From NCBI RefSeq assembly GCF_003402415.2, contig NZ_AP036014.1, positions 1,054,001-1,118,000 of the forward strand: a stretch of DNA of 64,000 nucleotides. Direction: 5' to 3'. Positions 16,375 through 25,682 of this stretch are shown here, piece after piece. Source of the stretch: Cupidesulfovibrio sp000226255. GTDB taxonomy: Bacteria > Desulfobacterota > Desulfovibrionia > Desulfovibrionales > Desulfovibrionaceae. Numbering within the stretch: position 1 is the stretch's first letter; each line of letters starts with the position of its first letter. The notes under the pieces were generated by a model. The model saw only the letters and a list, made by a program, of their open reading frames with translations, made no database searches and was not told the DNA's origin. The translations under genes were made by a program, and so were the position numbers.

Positions 16375-17793
16375 CTAGGCTGGCGATGCCTCGAAGGCCT
16401 TGCGCTTGGACAGGAACAGCCCAAACGACCCAACGGCCACGCCTATGCCGATCCAGGTGGAGATTTCCAGCGGGATGTTCAGGCCGATCTTGGCGTAGCA
16501 GATGTAGGTGGTGCACACGGCGGTCATGAAGGTGGCGGGCACCGATGCCATCCAGTGCAGCATGCCGCGCCGCACCAGGTAGGCGGCGGCCGCCCACAGC
16601 ACGATGGTGGCCAGGGTCTGGTTGGCCCAGCCGAAGTAGCGCCAGATGATGTCGAAGTTCACCTGCGACAGGGCCGCGCCGATGACGAACAGCGGCACGG
16701 CGATCATCAGGCGCTTGCCGTTTTCCACCTGCGAGAAGTTCAGGAAGTCGGCGATGGTCAGGCGGGCCGAGCGGAACGCCGTGTCGCCCGAGGTGATGGG
16801 CAGCACAACCACGCCCAGGATGGCCAGCACGCCGCCGATAGGGCCCATGAGGGTCATGGAGACGTCGTTGACCACCTTGCCGGGGCCGCCCGCGGTCAGG
16901 GCCGCATTGAGCGCTTCGGGGGTCTGGTAGAAGGTCATGCCCAGGGTGGCCCAGATCAGGGCGATGACGCCCTCTGCGATCATGGCGCCGTAGAAGATGG
17001 GGCGGCCGCAGTTTTCATCGGGGATGCACCGGGCCATCATGGGCGACTGGGTGGCGTGGAAGCCCGAGATGGCGCCGCAGGCGATGGTGATGAACATCAG
17101 CGGCCACAGCGGCAGGCCGGTGGGGTGCTGGTTGGTCCACTGCGCGGACGGGAAGAAGGCGTAGCCCTTGATGAACAGCATGGCGGTAAGGCCCACGGCC
17201 ATGATCAGCAGGATGGCCGCGAAGATGGGGTAGATGCGCCCGATGATCTTGTCGATGGGCAGGATGGTTGCCAGGAAGTAGTAAGCGAAGATGATCGTCA
17301 CCCACACCATCAGGCCCCAGCCGGTCAGGTTGTCGAGCAGCTTGGCCGGGCCGGTGACGAAGACCACGCCCACCAGCAGCAGCAGGACCACCGAGAAGAA
17401 GCGCATGAACTGCTTGAAGCCGTTGCCCAGGTTGTAGCCCACCACGTCGGGCACGGACTTGCCCGCGTAGCGCACCGAAAGCATGCCCGAGAAGTAGTCG
17501 TGCACCGCACCGGCGAAGATGGAGCCGAGCACGATCCACACCAGCGCCCACGGGCCGTACAGCGCGCCCAGGATGGGGCCGAAAACGGGGCCGAGGCCCG
17601 CGATGTTCAGCAGCTGGATGAGGAAGATGTTCTTGGGGTTCATCTTCACGTAGTCCACGCCGTCGGCCATGGTGCAGGCAGGGGTTGCCTTGCAGTTGTC
17701 GGCGCCGAACATGCGTTCCACAACGCGGCCATAGACGAAGTATCCGCCTATGAGCGCGGCCAGGCTGAGCAGAAAATACATGACAGGTGGCAT
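16375..17793 (-). CDS. cstA: CstA-family transporter, copy 2
   Basis: 472 residues with an AAAAAGGAGCAC ribosome site. Same layout and motifs as copy 1 (CTMADGVDYVKM, GPVFGPILGALYGP, HDYFSGMLSVRYAGKS, SGFHATQSPM), with most differences in the first helix, in the loops and at the C-terminal helix. Each copy has its own AT-rich upstream region and its own 3' hairpin, so they are separate transcription units that could respond to different conditions. Substrate likely pyruvate or a small peptide, from family knowledge. No mobile element flanks the duplication. Confidence 0.92.
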   Translation of the reverse strand: MPPVMYFLLSLAALIGGYFVYGRVVERMFGADNCKATPACTMADGVDYVKMNPKNIFLIQLLNIAGLGPVFGPILGALYGPWALVWIVLGSIFAGAVHDYFSGMLSVRYAGKSVPDVVGYNLGNGFKQFMRFFSVVLLLLVGVVFVTGPAKLLDNLTGWGLMVWVTIIFAYYFLATILPIDKIIGRIYPIFAAILLIMAVGLTAMLFIKGYAFFPSAQWTNQHPTGLPLWPLMFITIACGAISGFHATQSPMMARCIPDENCGRPIFYGAMIAEGVIALIWATLGMTFYQTPEALNAALTAGGPGKVVNDVSMTLMGPIGGVLAILGVVVLPITSGDTAFRSARLTIADFLNFSQVENGKRLMIAVPLFVIGAALSQVNFDIIWRYFGWANQTLATIVLWAAAAYLVRRGMLHWMASVPATFMTAVCTTYICYAKIGLNIPLEISTWIGIGVAVGSFGLFLSKRKAFEASPA

Positions 17794-18443
17794 TTCTGTG
17801 CTCCTTTTTCTGAACGTTTCGTATTTTACGCTGCTATTATTCGCTGTGTCTTTTATTCATGGGTCGTTTGGTATATTGAGAAAAACATCACTTTTCTTGG
17901 ATTGTTGAAGAAAATTCCATATGAATATGAGACAGTGATCAAATGATGAAGATCTTTCAAGTGAATACTTTTGTATTTATACATTCGTGAGGCAATGAAT
18001 GTTGACGGATACGCGAAAATTTCAGGCAAATTCATGAGGCTGTTGATATGCAGTAGGGGCATGCATCCAGTTTTGCCTGAAGAATAGGGAGATTCAGCGC
18101 ACAAGTTTTTTCATGGTTCTTCTTCTACGGAATTTGGCGGACAAGGCAATGAGACTCATCCGAGATGTAGGATTTTAGAGGCGAAAGGTCTGTTTGCCGG
18201 TATGGGGCGCAGGGGGTGGGCATGCGTACGAGCCAGCGCGCATGGGACGGAAAAAATGTGCGCCGTCCGGCGATATGCAGGACGGCGCAGGCGGGGATGT
18301 GGGAAAGGTGGATGTTTCCGCGCGGTTCTACGGGGCGGTGGTCTTGACCGGCGCGCGGAAGGAACCCGGCATGGAAAGGCCCCGGTCGGGCTGGGGGGAC
18401 CAGCAAAGGGCGGCCCCGACACGGCGCATGGCGGCGTGGGCCA
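17794..18443. other. Intergenic region upstream of cstA copy 2
   Basis: 17,800-18,150 is AT-rich and gene-free, similar to the region upstream of copy 1, and probably contains the copy 2 promoter. The remainder is GC-rich and holds the terminator of copy 3. No ORF with a ribosome site. Confidence 0.55.
18251..18289 (-). terminator. Terminator of the cstA copy 3 transcript
   Basis: 10-bp perfect stem (18259-18268 with 18280-18289). On the minus strand it is followed by CATTTTTT, a classic T tail. Confidence 0.75.
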
Positions 18444-19847
18444 TCAGGCCTTGCGGCGGCAGCGGGAGAGGAACAGGGCCAGCGCCAGCACGGCGGCGGC
18501 GCCCCCCATCCACGAAGAAACGTTGAGCGGCAGGTTCAGGCCGATGCGGGCATGGCAGATGTAGGTGGCGCACACGGCGGTCATGAAGCTGGCGGGCAGG
18601 CTGGCCGGCCAGTGGAACACGCCCCCCCGCGCCATGAATGCCGCGACCGTCCACAGCACCAGCGTTGCCAGCACCTGGTTGGCCCAGCCGAAGTAGCGCC
18701 AGATCACCTCGAAGTTGACCTGCGACAAGATGGCCCCCAGCGCGAACAGCGGCACGGCGATGAGCAGGCGGCGGCCACGTTTTCTCTGCTGTATGCCGAG
18801 CACGTCGGCGATGGTCAGGCGGGCGGAGCGGAAGGCCGTGTCGCCAGAGGTGATGGGCAGCACGATGACCCCCAGGATGGCCAGAATGCCGCCCGCCGGG
18901 CCCATCAGTTCCATGGATACGTCGTTGACCACCTTGCCCGGCCCCCCGGCGGCGATGGCGGCCTGCAACTTCGCGGGGTCGGGGTACAGGGCCATGCCAA
19001 GGGTGGCCCAGATGAGCGCCAGTGCGCCCTCGACGATCATGGCCCCGTAGAACACGGGCAGCCCGCTGCGTTCGTCGGGCAGACAGCGGGCCATCAGGGG
19101 CGATTGGGTGGCGTGAAAGCCGGAAATGGCCCCGCAGGCGATGGTGATGAACAGCAGCGGCCACATGGGCAGGTCCGGGGGGGGGGCGGCCCAGGCCAGG
19201 GGGGCGCTGGTGGCGTACCCTGTCACGAACAGGGCGGCGGTAAGGCCCACGGCCATGACCAGCAGCGAACCAGCGAAGATGGGGTAGACCCGCCCGATGA
19301 GCACGTCTATGGGCAGGATGGTGGCCAGGAAATAGTAGGCGAAGATGACCACCACCCAGGTCATCACCGGTATGGTGGTCATGTCCGACAGCAGGCGCGC
19401 CGGGCCGGTGACGAACACCACCCCCACCAGCACGACCACCACCAGCGAGAAGACCTGCATGAAGCGGCGCATGGAGGCGCCCAGATGGTCGCCCACCACG
19501 TCGGGCAGTGAAAGGCCGCCCCGCCGCACGGAAAGCATGCCCGAAAAATAGTCGTGCACCCCCCCGGCGAAGATGGACCCAAGCACGATCCACACCAGCG
19601 CCCATGGCCCGTACAGCGCGCCCAGGATGGGCCCGTACACCGGACCGATGCCCGCGATGTTCAGCAACTGGATGAGAAAGACGCTCTTGGCGGGCATCTT
19701 CACGTAGTCCACCCCGTCGGCCATGGTGCAGGCGGGGGTGGGCCGGGCGTTGTCCGGGCGCATCAGGCGCGCCATCAGGCGGCCGTAGAGAAGGTAGCCG
19801 CAGAGAAGTGCGGCAAGGCTTATGGCAAGGTATGCCCCGGGCGGCAT
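18444..19847 (-). CDS. cstA: CstA-family transporter, copy 3 (divergent)
   Basis: 467 residues from ATG 19847 with an AAGGAGC site; upstream in-frame ATGs lack one. Same family blocks as the other copies (CTMADGVDYVKM, LNIAGIGPVYGPILGALYGP, HDYFSGMLSVRRGG, SGFHATQSPLMARC) but clearly more diverged, with a differing loop after helix 5 (TSAPLAWAAPPPDLPMW). It is the copy next to the LytS-type kinase and LytTR regulator on the same strand, so it is the best candidate for a direct partner or part of their transcript. The C-terminus is Arg-rich. Confidence 0.9.
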   Translation of the reverse strand: MPPGAYLAISLAALLCGYLLYGRLMARLMRPDNARPTPACTMADGVDYVKMPAKSVFLIQLLNIAGIGPVYGPILGALYGPWALVWIVLGSIFAGGVHDYFSGMLSVRRGGLSLPDVVGDHLGASMRRFMQVFSLVVVVLVGVVFVTGPARLLSDMTTIPVMTWVVVIFAYYFLATILPIDVLIGRVYPIFAGSLLVMAVGLTAALFVTGYATSAPLAWAAPPPDLPMWPLLFITIACGAISGFHATQSPLMARCLPDERSGLPVFYGAMIVEGALALIWATLGMALYPDPAKLQAAIAAGGPGKVVNDVSMELMGPAGGILAILGVIVLPITSGDTAFRSARLTIADVLGIQQRKRGRRLLIAVPLFALGAILSQVNFEVIWRYFGWANQVLATLVLWTVAAFMARGGVFHWPASLPASFMTAVCATYICHARIGLNLPLNVSSWMGGAAAVLALALFLSRCRRKA

Positions 19848-19991
19848 GGGTGCTCCTTGGAGAGATGGCGCGGACGGCATGGTGGCCGACGACCGGCGGG
19901 AAAATACCCGCAACCGCGGCGCATGGCAACGCGGCGCGGGGGACGCACGCGGGGAGGGCCAGGGGAGCGCGGCAGGCCGTTCCGCCCGGCG

Positions 19992-21779
19992 CTACTGCAA
20001 CTGCTGGCGGGGAATGCGGAACGAGATGCGCGTGCCCCGGCCGGGTTCGCTGTCGATGCGCATGGCGTAGGAGGGGCCGTACATCTGCACCAGCCGCTGG
20101 TTGCAGTTGCGCGCGCCGATGCCGTCGTTCAGGCTTTCCCCGACGGCGGCGGGGCAATCATGCACGGCCTGCATGGCCTGCGCGGCGTGGGGGCCAAGGT
20201 CGCTGGCGGCGGGGGCCAGGATGGCGCTGCGGGTGTCGTCGTCCATGCCCGCGCCGTCGTCCTCCACGGTAACCAGCAGGTGGTCCCCGTCGGCGTGGGC
20301 CGAAAGGCGCACCAGCCCGCCTTCCTCGCGGGCCAGGATGCCGTGGCGCACGCTGTTTTCCACCAGCGGCTGGATGAGCAGCGGCGGAATCAGCCAGTCG
20401 GCCGTGCCGGGGGCCAGGTCGATGTCGGCGCGGATGCGGTCGCCGAAGCGGGCCTGCTCGATGACCAGGTACGAACGGACCTGCTCCAGTTCCTCGGACA
20501 GGCGGATGGCCCCCCGGCTGGAATCGAGGTTGCGGCGCATGTACCGGGCCAGGTCCAGGATCAGGTCGCGCGCCTGGCCGGGCGCGGTGCGGCAGAACGA
20601 GGCCACCGTGTTCAGCGAATTGAACAGGAAGTGCGGGTTGATCTGGGCCTGCAAGCGCCGGATTTCGGCGCGGGCGATGAGCTGGTTCTTGATGCCTATC
20701 TCCTCCAGTTCGATCTGGGTGGAGAACAGGTCCGCCAGCCCCTTGGCCAGTTCGAAGCGGGTCTGGTCGAGCGGGCGCTTCTTGGTGCCGTACAGCTTCA
20801 GGCACCCCAGAATCTCGCCGCCCTTGCGCAGCGGCACGATGATGGCGTCGGTCAGCGGGCAGCCGGGCTGGCGGCAGCCGATGGAATCCCGGTCGCGCAC
20901 GAACAGCGGCTCCCCCGTTTCCGCCACCCGCCGGGTGGCCAGCGTGCGCACCTGAAAGCCGGGCATGTGGTGGTCGCCCCCGGCGCCCACGTGGGCCAGC
21001 ACCATGTCGCCCCCGGTCAGGGCCACGGCGGCCACGTGGGTTTCGTCCAGGATGATCTCCGCCGTGGCCTGGGCGGAGGCGCGCGTGAGGCCCGCGCGCA
21101 GGTGCGACAGCGTCCGGTTGGCGATGGACAGGATCTGCCGGGCCTGCGTGGAATCGCGCAGGTCGCGGAAATGCAGTTGCAGGCGCAGGGCCTGCACGAA
21201 CAGCGCGGCCCCCATGGCGTTGATGAGGATCATGGGCAGGCTGATCACCCGCACCAGTTCCACGGCCTCGGTGAACGGCTCGGCCAGCCCCAGCACGAGG
21301 GCCATGTGGTAGGTTTCGCCCACCAGTCCCAGGGTCAGGGCCGTGGCCCAGTCCAGCCGCCGTTCCGGAAAGCGCCATGCCACAAGCCCGGCCAGCACCC
21401 CTTCGCTGAGCGTGGCGAGGCCGCACGGCACCGCGCTGAACCCGCCCACGTCGATGAGGTAGCGGTGCCCGGCGGCGATGAGCCCGGCCCCCGCGCCCAC
21501 CACCGGCCCGCCGAACAGCCCGGCGGTGATCACGCCCATGGCCCGCAGGTTGGCGAACGACTGGAACACGAAGTTGCCGGTGTAGGTGCCGAGAATGCCG
21601 AACAGCCCGAACATGACCACCAGCAGGGCCGTGGCCCACAACGGGCGCGAACGGCCCGGCCCCACCTTGTCCAGCGGGGCGAAGGTCATGATGGCGAAGC
21701 CCCCGGCCAGCAGCAGGCCGAAGCGCTGGGTGAGGGTGATGAACAGTTCGGGAACGTGGGGTGAGAGTATCGGGTCCAT
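19992..21779 (-). CDS. LytS-type sensor histidine kinase (BtsS/YpdA-like)
   Basis: 595 residues. The N-terminal 200 residues form the 5TMR-LYT membrane sensor: five to six helices including NLRAMGVITAGLFGGPVVGAGAGLIAAGHRY. A GAF domain follows (roughly 220-360; GGDMVLAHVGAG..., IGCRQPGCPLTDAIIVPL). Then comes the His_kinase domain with QAQINPHFLFNSLNTVAS (phosphoacceptor His) and a HATPase (LVENSVRHGI, DDGAGM). BtsS of E. coli, with the same architecture, senses extracellular pyruvate and controls the CstA relative BtsT. Gene order RR-kinase-cstA here supports the same circuit. Ligand not shown by sequence. Confidence 0.92.
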   Translation of the reverse strand: MDPILSPHVPELFITLTQRFGLLLAGGFAIMTFAPLDKVGPGRSRPLWATALLVVMFGLFGILGTYTGNFVFQSFANLRAMGVITAGLFGGPVVGAGAGLIAAGHRYLIDVGGFSAVPCGLATLSEGVLAGLVAWRFPERRLDWATALTLGLVGETYHMALVLGLAEPFTEAVELVRVISLPMILINAMGAALFVQALRLQLHFRDLRDSTQARQILSIANRTLSHLRAGLTRASAQATAEIILDETHVAAVALTGGDMVLAHVGAGGDHHMPGFQVRTLATRRVAETGEPLFVRDRDSIGCRQPGCPLTDAIIVPLRKGGEILGCLKLYGTKKRPLDQTRFELAKGLADLFSTQIELEEIGIKNQLIARAEIRRLQAQINPHFLFNSLNTVASFCRTAPGQARDLILDLARYMRRNLDSSRGAIRLSEELEQVRSYLVIEQARFGDRIRADIDLAPGTADWLIPPLLIQPLVENSVRHGILAREEGGLVRLSAHADGDHLLVTVEDDGAGMDDDTRSAILAPAASDLGPHAAQAMQAVHDCPAAVGESLNDGIGARNCNQRLVQMYGPSYAMRIDSEPGRGTRISFRIPRQQLQ

Positions 21780-21791
21780 GCTGCGTCCTTG

Positions 21792-22595
21792 CTAGACGCC
21801 AAGCCGGGCGCGAAAATCCCGCGCGCGGTTGCGGCTGACGGTGACCTCGGTGCGGTCCGCGTCGTTCATGACGATATGGTACTTGCCGTTGATCCACGGC
21901 GAAAATTCGGCAATGCGCTCCAGATTCACCAGCACGGCCCGGTTCACCCGAAAGAACGGCAGCCCGGCCAGGCGTTCTTCAGCGCGGGCCAGGGTGTTCA
22001 TGTTGTGGCAGGGCAGGCGGCCTTCGTCGGTGACGGCCACGATGCGCTTTTCCTCGGCCTCTATCATCACCACGTCGCGCGTGGGTATGAGGCTGATGCG
22101 CCCCCCGTGCTCGACAGCCAGACGGTCCACGGGCAGGCGGTCCATCGGCTTGGCGTGCCCCAGCGCGCCCAGCAGGGTGGCCATGGCGTTCTGCAGAGGA
22201 TGCGCCCCGTCGGCGGCCAGACGGCCGCGCACCCGGTCCAGGCAGCGGGCAAGGCGGCTGGGGGCCACGGGTTTCAGCAGGTAGTCGAGGGCGTTTTCCT
22301 CAAAGGCGCGGATGGCGTGCTGGTCGAAGGCGGTGACGAAGACGAACAGCGGGGCGGCCTCGCCCGACTGCACCCTGGGCAGCAATTGGGCCTCGCGCAG
22401 CACGTGGAAGCCGTCGTGCCCCGGCATCTGGATGTCCTGGAGCACCAGGTCGAACCGTTCGTCGGCCAGCTTGCGCAGCGCCTCCGCCGCCGACGCGGCC
22501 TCGGCCGACTCCACGTCGGGGTGGGCCGAGAGCAGGTAGGCCAGTTCGTCCCTGGCGGGGCGTTCGTCATCGACGATGAGGACGCGGATGGTCAT
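21792..22595 (-). CDS. LytTR-family response regulator
   Basis: 267 residues. Receiver domain with the acidic pair DDE (residues 9-11), phospho-Asp in LVLQDIQMPG and conserved Lys in YLLKPVAPSRL. The C-terminal LytTR DNA-binding domain begins near residue 165 (RISLIPTRDVVMIEAEEKRIVAVTDEG; FFRVNRAVLVNLERIAEFSPW). It is encoded 12 bases upstream of the kinase gene on the same strand, so the two form one operon. LytTR proteins bind direct repeats upstream of their targets; the AT-rich regions before cstA copies 1 and 2 are plausible targets. Confidence 0.93.
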   Translation of the reverse strand: MTIRVLIVDDERPARDELAYLLSAHPDVESAEAASAAEALRKLADERFDLVLQDIQMPGHDGFHVLREAQLLPRVQSGEAAPLFVFVTAFDQHAIRAFEENALDYLLKPVAPSRLARCLDRVRGRLAADGAHPLQNAMATLLGALGHAKPMDRLPVDRLAVEHGGRISLIPTRDVVMIEAEEKRIVAVTDEGRLPCHNMNTLARAEERLAGLPFFRVNRAVLVNLERIAEFSPWINGKYHIVMNDADRTEVTVSRNRARDFRARLGV

Positions 22596-22808
22596 GGCAA
22601 GCCTTTCTGTGGGACGGCCGTTTGGGAAAGGAATCCATTGGGGGGGCGCGGTGGCGCCGGCGGCGCCCGGTGTCCGGTGTCAGGTGACTGGGCGCGGAAG
22701 GCAGTGCCGGGGGCAACTGCGCACCCGCCGACGCGTGCGCTGGCGGTGGCCCTTTGCGCCTATCTAGCGCCGGGCAGGGGGGCTGTCCAGAGGGGCGGAA
22801 AGGGCCTG

Positions 22809-22838
22809 AAAACGCGCCGCGCGGGCCTGTGCGGCGCG
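22809..22838 (-). terminator. Terminator of the receiver-STAS operon
   Basis: 8-bp perfect stem (22813-22820 with 22831-22838). On the minus strand it is followed by TTTT. It lies 40 bases beyond the stop at 22877. Confidence 0.65.
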
Positions 22839-22876
22839 CGCGGCAAAAGATGGTCGCGGCGGCTGCGGGGCTTCGC

Positions 22877-23635
22877 CTATTCCATGGTCCGGGCCACGTC
22901 CACCGTGGCGTTGCGGGCAATGCCCACCACGTCGAACACGGTGGACAGATTGGGGGAAACCCCGGTGATGCGCACGGCGCGCCCCAGGCTGCTGGCGTGG
23001 CGCACCAGTTCCGCCAGCACGGCGATGCCCGCGCCGTTCACCGACACGGAAGGCTCGAAGTCCAGCACCACGGTGGGCGCGCCGGTCAGCAGCGCCTCTT
23101 CGAACACGTGGCGCAGCACCGGTTCGGCCGGGCTGTTCACCGTGCCGCGAATGCGCACCACGGCGGCTTTGTCCAGTGCCGCCGCGCCCGCGTCCCCGCC
23201 GTCCTGCGCGGCGTCGGTATTCGCGATTCCCGGCCCGGCCACCAGGCGGATTTCCTCTTCCTTGGCGCGCTTGAGGCGGATGCGTTCCTCGGCCCGGGCC
23301 AGGGCGTGTTCCAGCGCCTCGCGCCGCACCGGCTTGTTGATGAAGTCGGTGGCGTCCAGGTGCAGCGATTCTATGGCCAGTTCGGTGTCGCCGTGGCCGG
23401 TGATGACGATGACCTCGATGCGCGGATCGGCCTCCTTCAGGGCGCGCAGCACGTCCATGCCGTCGATGCCAGGCATCTTGATGTCGGTCAGCACCACGTC
23501 GGGGCGCTCGCGGTCGAAGCGGATCAACCCTTCCTCGCCGGATTCGGCCGCGATGGGCTCATGCCCCAGCGCCTCCAGCAACAGGCCGAACATCTTCAGG
23601 GTGGGCACCTCGTCGTCAATCACCAGAATGCGCAT
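22877..23635 (-). CDS. Receiver-STAS response regulator
   Basis: 252 residues. The first 125 residues are a receiver domain: DDE at 7-9, phospho-Asp in VVLTDIKMPG, Thr in VITGHG and Lys in DFINKPV. A linker of about 30 residues leads to a STAS domain (residues 155-252; TVVLDFEPSVSVNGAGIAVLAELVRHAS), the fold of anti-anti-sigma factors. It starts inside the 3' end of the kinase gene (20-base overlap) and is its obvious partner. The output is probably protein-protein, through a partner-switch-like contact, because no DNA-binding domain is present. Confidence 0.9.
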   Translation of the reverse strand: MRILVIDDEVPTLKMFGLLLEALGHEPIAAESGEEGLIRFDRERPDVVLTDIKMPGIDGMDVLRALKEADPRIEVIVITGHGDTELAIESLHLDATDFINKPVRREALEHALARAEERIRLKRAKEEEIRLVAGPGIANTDAAQDGGDAGAAALDKAAVVRIRGTVNSPAEPVLRHVFEEALLTGAPTVVLDFEPSVSVNGAGIAVLAELVRHASSLGRAVRITGVSPNLSTVFDVVGIARNATVDVARTME

Positions 23636-25682
23636 GGCTGTCGTCCTTCTTCCCGCCGTGGGGCGGGGTATCGCGGTGGGCGGGCAGGCGCACGTGGAAC
23701 GCGGTGCCCTTGCCCTCTGTGCTTTCGATGCGGATGTCGCCGCCGTAGTCGCGCACGATGCCGTACACGATGGCGAGCCCCAGGCCCATGCCCTGGCCCG
23801 TGACCTTGGTGGTGAAAAACGGTTGGAATATCTGGTCGCGCAGGGCTTCGGGAATGCCCGCGCCGTTGTCGGCCACGGTGGCCACCACGGTATCGCCCTC
23901 GGCCCGCGTGGAGATGGTGATCACTCCGCGCAGGCCCCCGTCGGTGCGGGCCCGGTCCAGGATGGCGTCGCGCGCGTTGGTCACCAGGTTGAAGAACACC
24001 TGCTGCAAGCGGTTCTCGTGCGCGCGCACCGGGGGCAGGCCCTCGGCCAGGTCCAGCTTCACCTCCACGTTCTGGAGCAGGAACTGGCGCTCCACCAGCG
24101 GCAGCACGGCGCGGGTGGGCCGGTTGATGTCCAGCGGCTCGATGACCGAATCGGACTTGCGGCCGAAGGAGCGCAGGGTGTTGATGATCTCCGTGGCGCG
24201 GTCCACCTGGGTGCAGATGTCGCGCGCCACCTCGTGCAGGCGCGACTGCGGCACCGGCAGCCCCTGCTCGATGACCAGCGACAGAAAGTCGCTGCCCATG
24301 CGGATGGCGTTGAGCGGCTGGTTCAGTTCGTGGGCCACCCCGGCGGACATTTCGCCCAGCGACTTCATCTTGGCCGCCTGGATGATCTGGGCGTCCTTGT
24401 CCATCATTTCGGTGATGTCGGTGGTGGACACGATGATGGCGGGCCGCCCGCGATAGCTGATGGGGCAGGCGTGCAGATTGACGTGGAACACGCTGCCGTC
24501 CTTGCGCACCTGCATGGCCTTGGGAATGTTCAGGCAGCCGCCCGCCGCGTCGCCCCCGTCGAACACGGTGTCGAACACGGCGCTGCACTCGCGCACGGCG
24601 TCGCCGCCCAGCACGGTGAGGGGCAGGCCCTTCAGTTCCGCGCGGGTGTAGCCGTACATCTCCACGGCGCGCGGGTTGGCGTCCAGAATGCGCAGGTCGG
24701 TGCAGTCCACCACGAAGATGGGGTCCGGCCCGCTGTCGAACAGCGAGCGGTACTTGCCCTCCGATTCCTGCAACCGCTTGCGGTACAGCCGGATGGACCA
24801 CACCATGTTGCGGAACGAGTCGGCCAGCTGGATCACCTCGTCGCCGCCGCGCTTGCGGTAGAACACGCAGGTGACGCAGCGGTGCAGTTTTTCCGGCTCG
24901 TGTATGTCGGGGGCGGGGCGCACGCGGCGCTGCTCGTCAAAGTGCCAGCACGGCAGGTCGGTGTCGCTGTAGGCCGGGCAGTCGTGGATGTCCCAGCCCG
25001 CGTCGGGCACGTCGAGGTCCACGGCGGTGTTGAAGTTGCCGCGTGAAAGATCGTCGGAAATGCGCGTCAGCCGCGTGACCGGCGCGGTGATGTACCGGGC
25101 GAGGTAATGGCTGATGAAGAAGGTGATCACCACCACCGCCGTGATGAACCCCAGAAAGGTCACCCGCAGCTTGCCCACCAGGCTGTCCATGTGGTCCTTG
25201 CTCAGGCCCACGTGCACGTCGCCGATGCGGTACAGCCCCTCCTTCACCGGCACGGCGATGTCGTAGGCCGACATGCCGAACACGTCCACCAATTGCACGC
25301 TCTTGGCCGCCCCGTCGGCCAGGGGGTTGGCCGTGCGCAGGTATTCGGGAAAGGGCTTGATGAAGGTGTGGGCCAGCACCGCGCCTTGCGGGTCGGTGAC
25401 GAAGATGTAGGCGATGAACTGGTGCCGTTCGCGCAGTTGGGCCTCGTCGAAGATCAGCCCCACGAGCTGCGCGGCGTCGTTGTCCAGGATGTACCCCGCC
25501 CCGCGCGCGGCAACGCTGTGCGCGATGGCCGCCCCGCGCAGCTCCAGTTCCGCCGTCAGGCCGGAGACCAGGATCCACCGGGCCAGCAGGGCGATGGTGC
25601 CGCTGATGGCCATGATGACCACCAGGATGGTGATGAAGAACTTCTGTTGCAGCCCCAGGCGCTGGAAACGGCGCAGGATCAT
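23616..25682 (-). CDS. Membrane PAS histidine kinase with Cys-rich insert near HAMP
   Basis: 688 residues. Two membrane helices (about 14-38 and 173-193) flank a periplasmic sensor of 135 residues. After the second helix a HAMP-like segment (RYITAPVTRLTRISDD) runs into a Cys-bearing insert: DCPAYSDTDLPCW (C235, C245) and RCVTC (C269, C272). A PAS domain (310-430), a HisKA with GVAHELNQPLN, and a HATPase (NLVTNARDAI, DNGAGI, GMGLGLAIVYG) follow. The Cys set could bind an Fe-S cluster, haem or zinc, or act as a redox switch. Its start overlaps the binding-protein gene stop by 4 bases and its end overlaps the receiver-STAS gene. Confidence 0.93.
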   Translation of the reverse strand: MILRRFQRLGLQQKFFITILVVIMAISGTIALLARWILVSGLTAELELRGAAIAHSVAARGAGYILDNDAAQLVGLIFDEAQLRERHQFIAYIFVTDPQGAVLAHTFIKPFPEYLRTANPLADGAAKSVQLVDVFGMSAYDIAVPVKEGLYRIGDVHVGLSKDHMDSLVGKLRVTFLGFITAVVVITFFISHYLARYITAPVTRLTRISDDLSRGNFNTAVDLDVPDAGWDIHDCPAYSDTDLPCWHFDEQRRVRPAPDIHEPEKLHRCVTCVFYRKRGGDEVIQLADSFRNMVWSIRLYRKRLQESEGKYRSLFDSGPDPIFVVDCTDLRILDANPRAVEMYGYTRAELKGLPLTVLGGDAVRECSAVFDTVFDGGDAAGGCLNIPKAMQVRKDGSVFHVNLHACPISYRGRPAIIVSTTDITEMMDKDAQIIQAAKMKSLGEMSAGVAHELNQPLNAIRMGSDFLSLVIEQGLPVPQSRLHEVARDICTQVDRATEIINTLRSFGRKSDSVIEPLDINRPTRAVLPLVERQFLLQNVEVKLDLAEGLPPVRAHENRLQQVFFNLVTNARDAILDRARTDGGLRGVITISTRAEGDTVVATVADNGAGIPEALRDQIFQPFFTTKVTGQGMGLGLAIVYGIVRDYGGDIRIESTEGKGTAFHVRLPAHRDTPPHGGKKDDSHAHSGD

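Noticed and set aside
14309..19847. Transposon or IS-driven duplication of the cstA genes
   Set aside because: No transposase, inverted repeat or target duplication flanks any copy; simple tandem duplication is enough.
21789..25046. Very long plus-strand open frame opposite the kinase genes (1085 codons)
   Set aside because: His/Gln/Gly-rich antisense product with no family pattern. It lies opposite well-supported histidine kinase and regulator genes; such shadows are common at this GC content.
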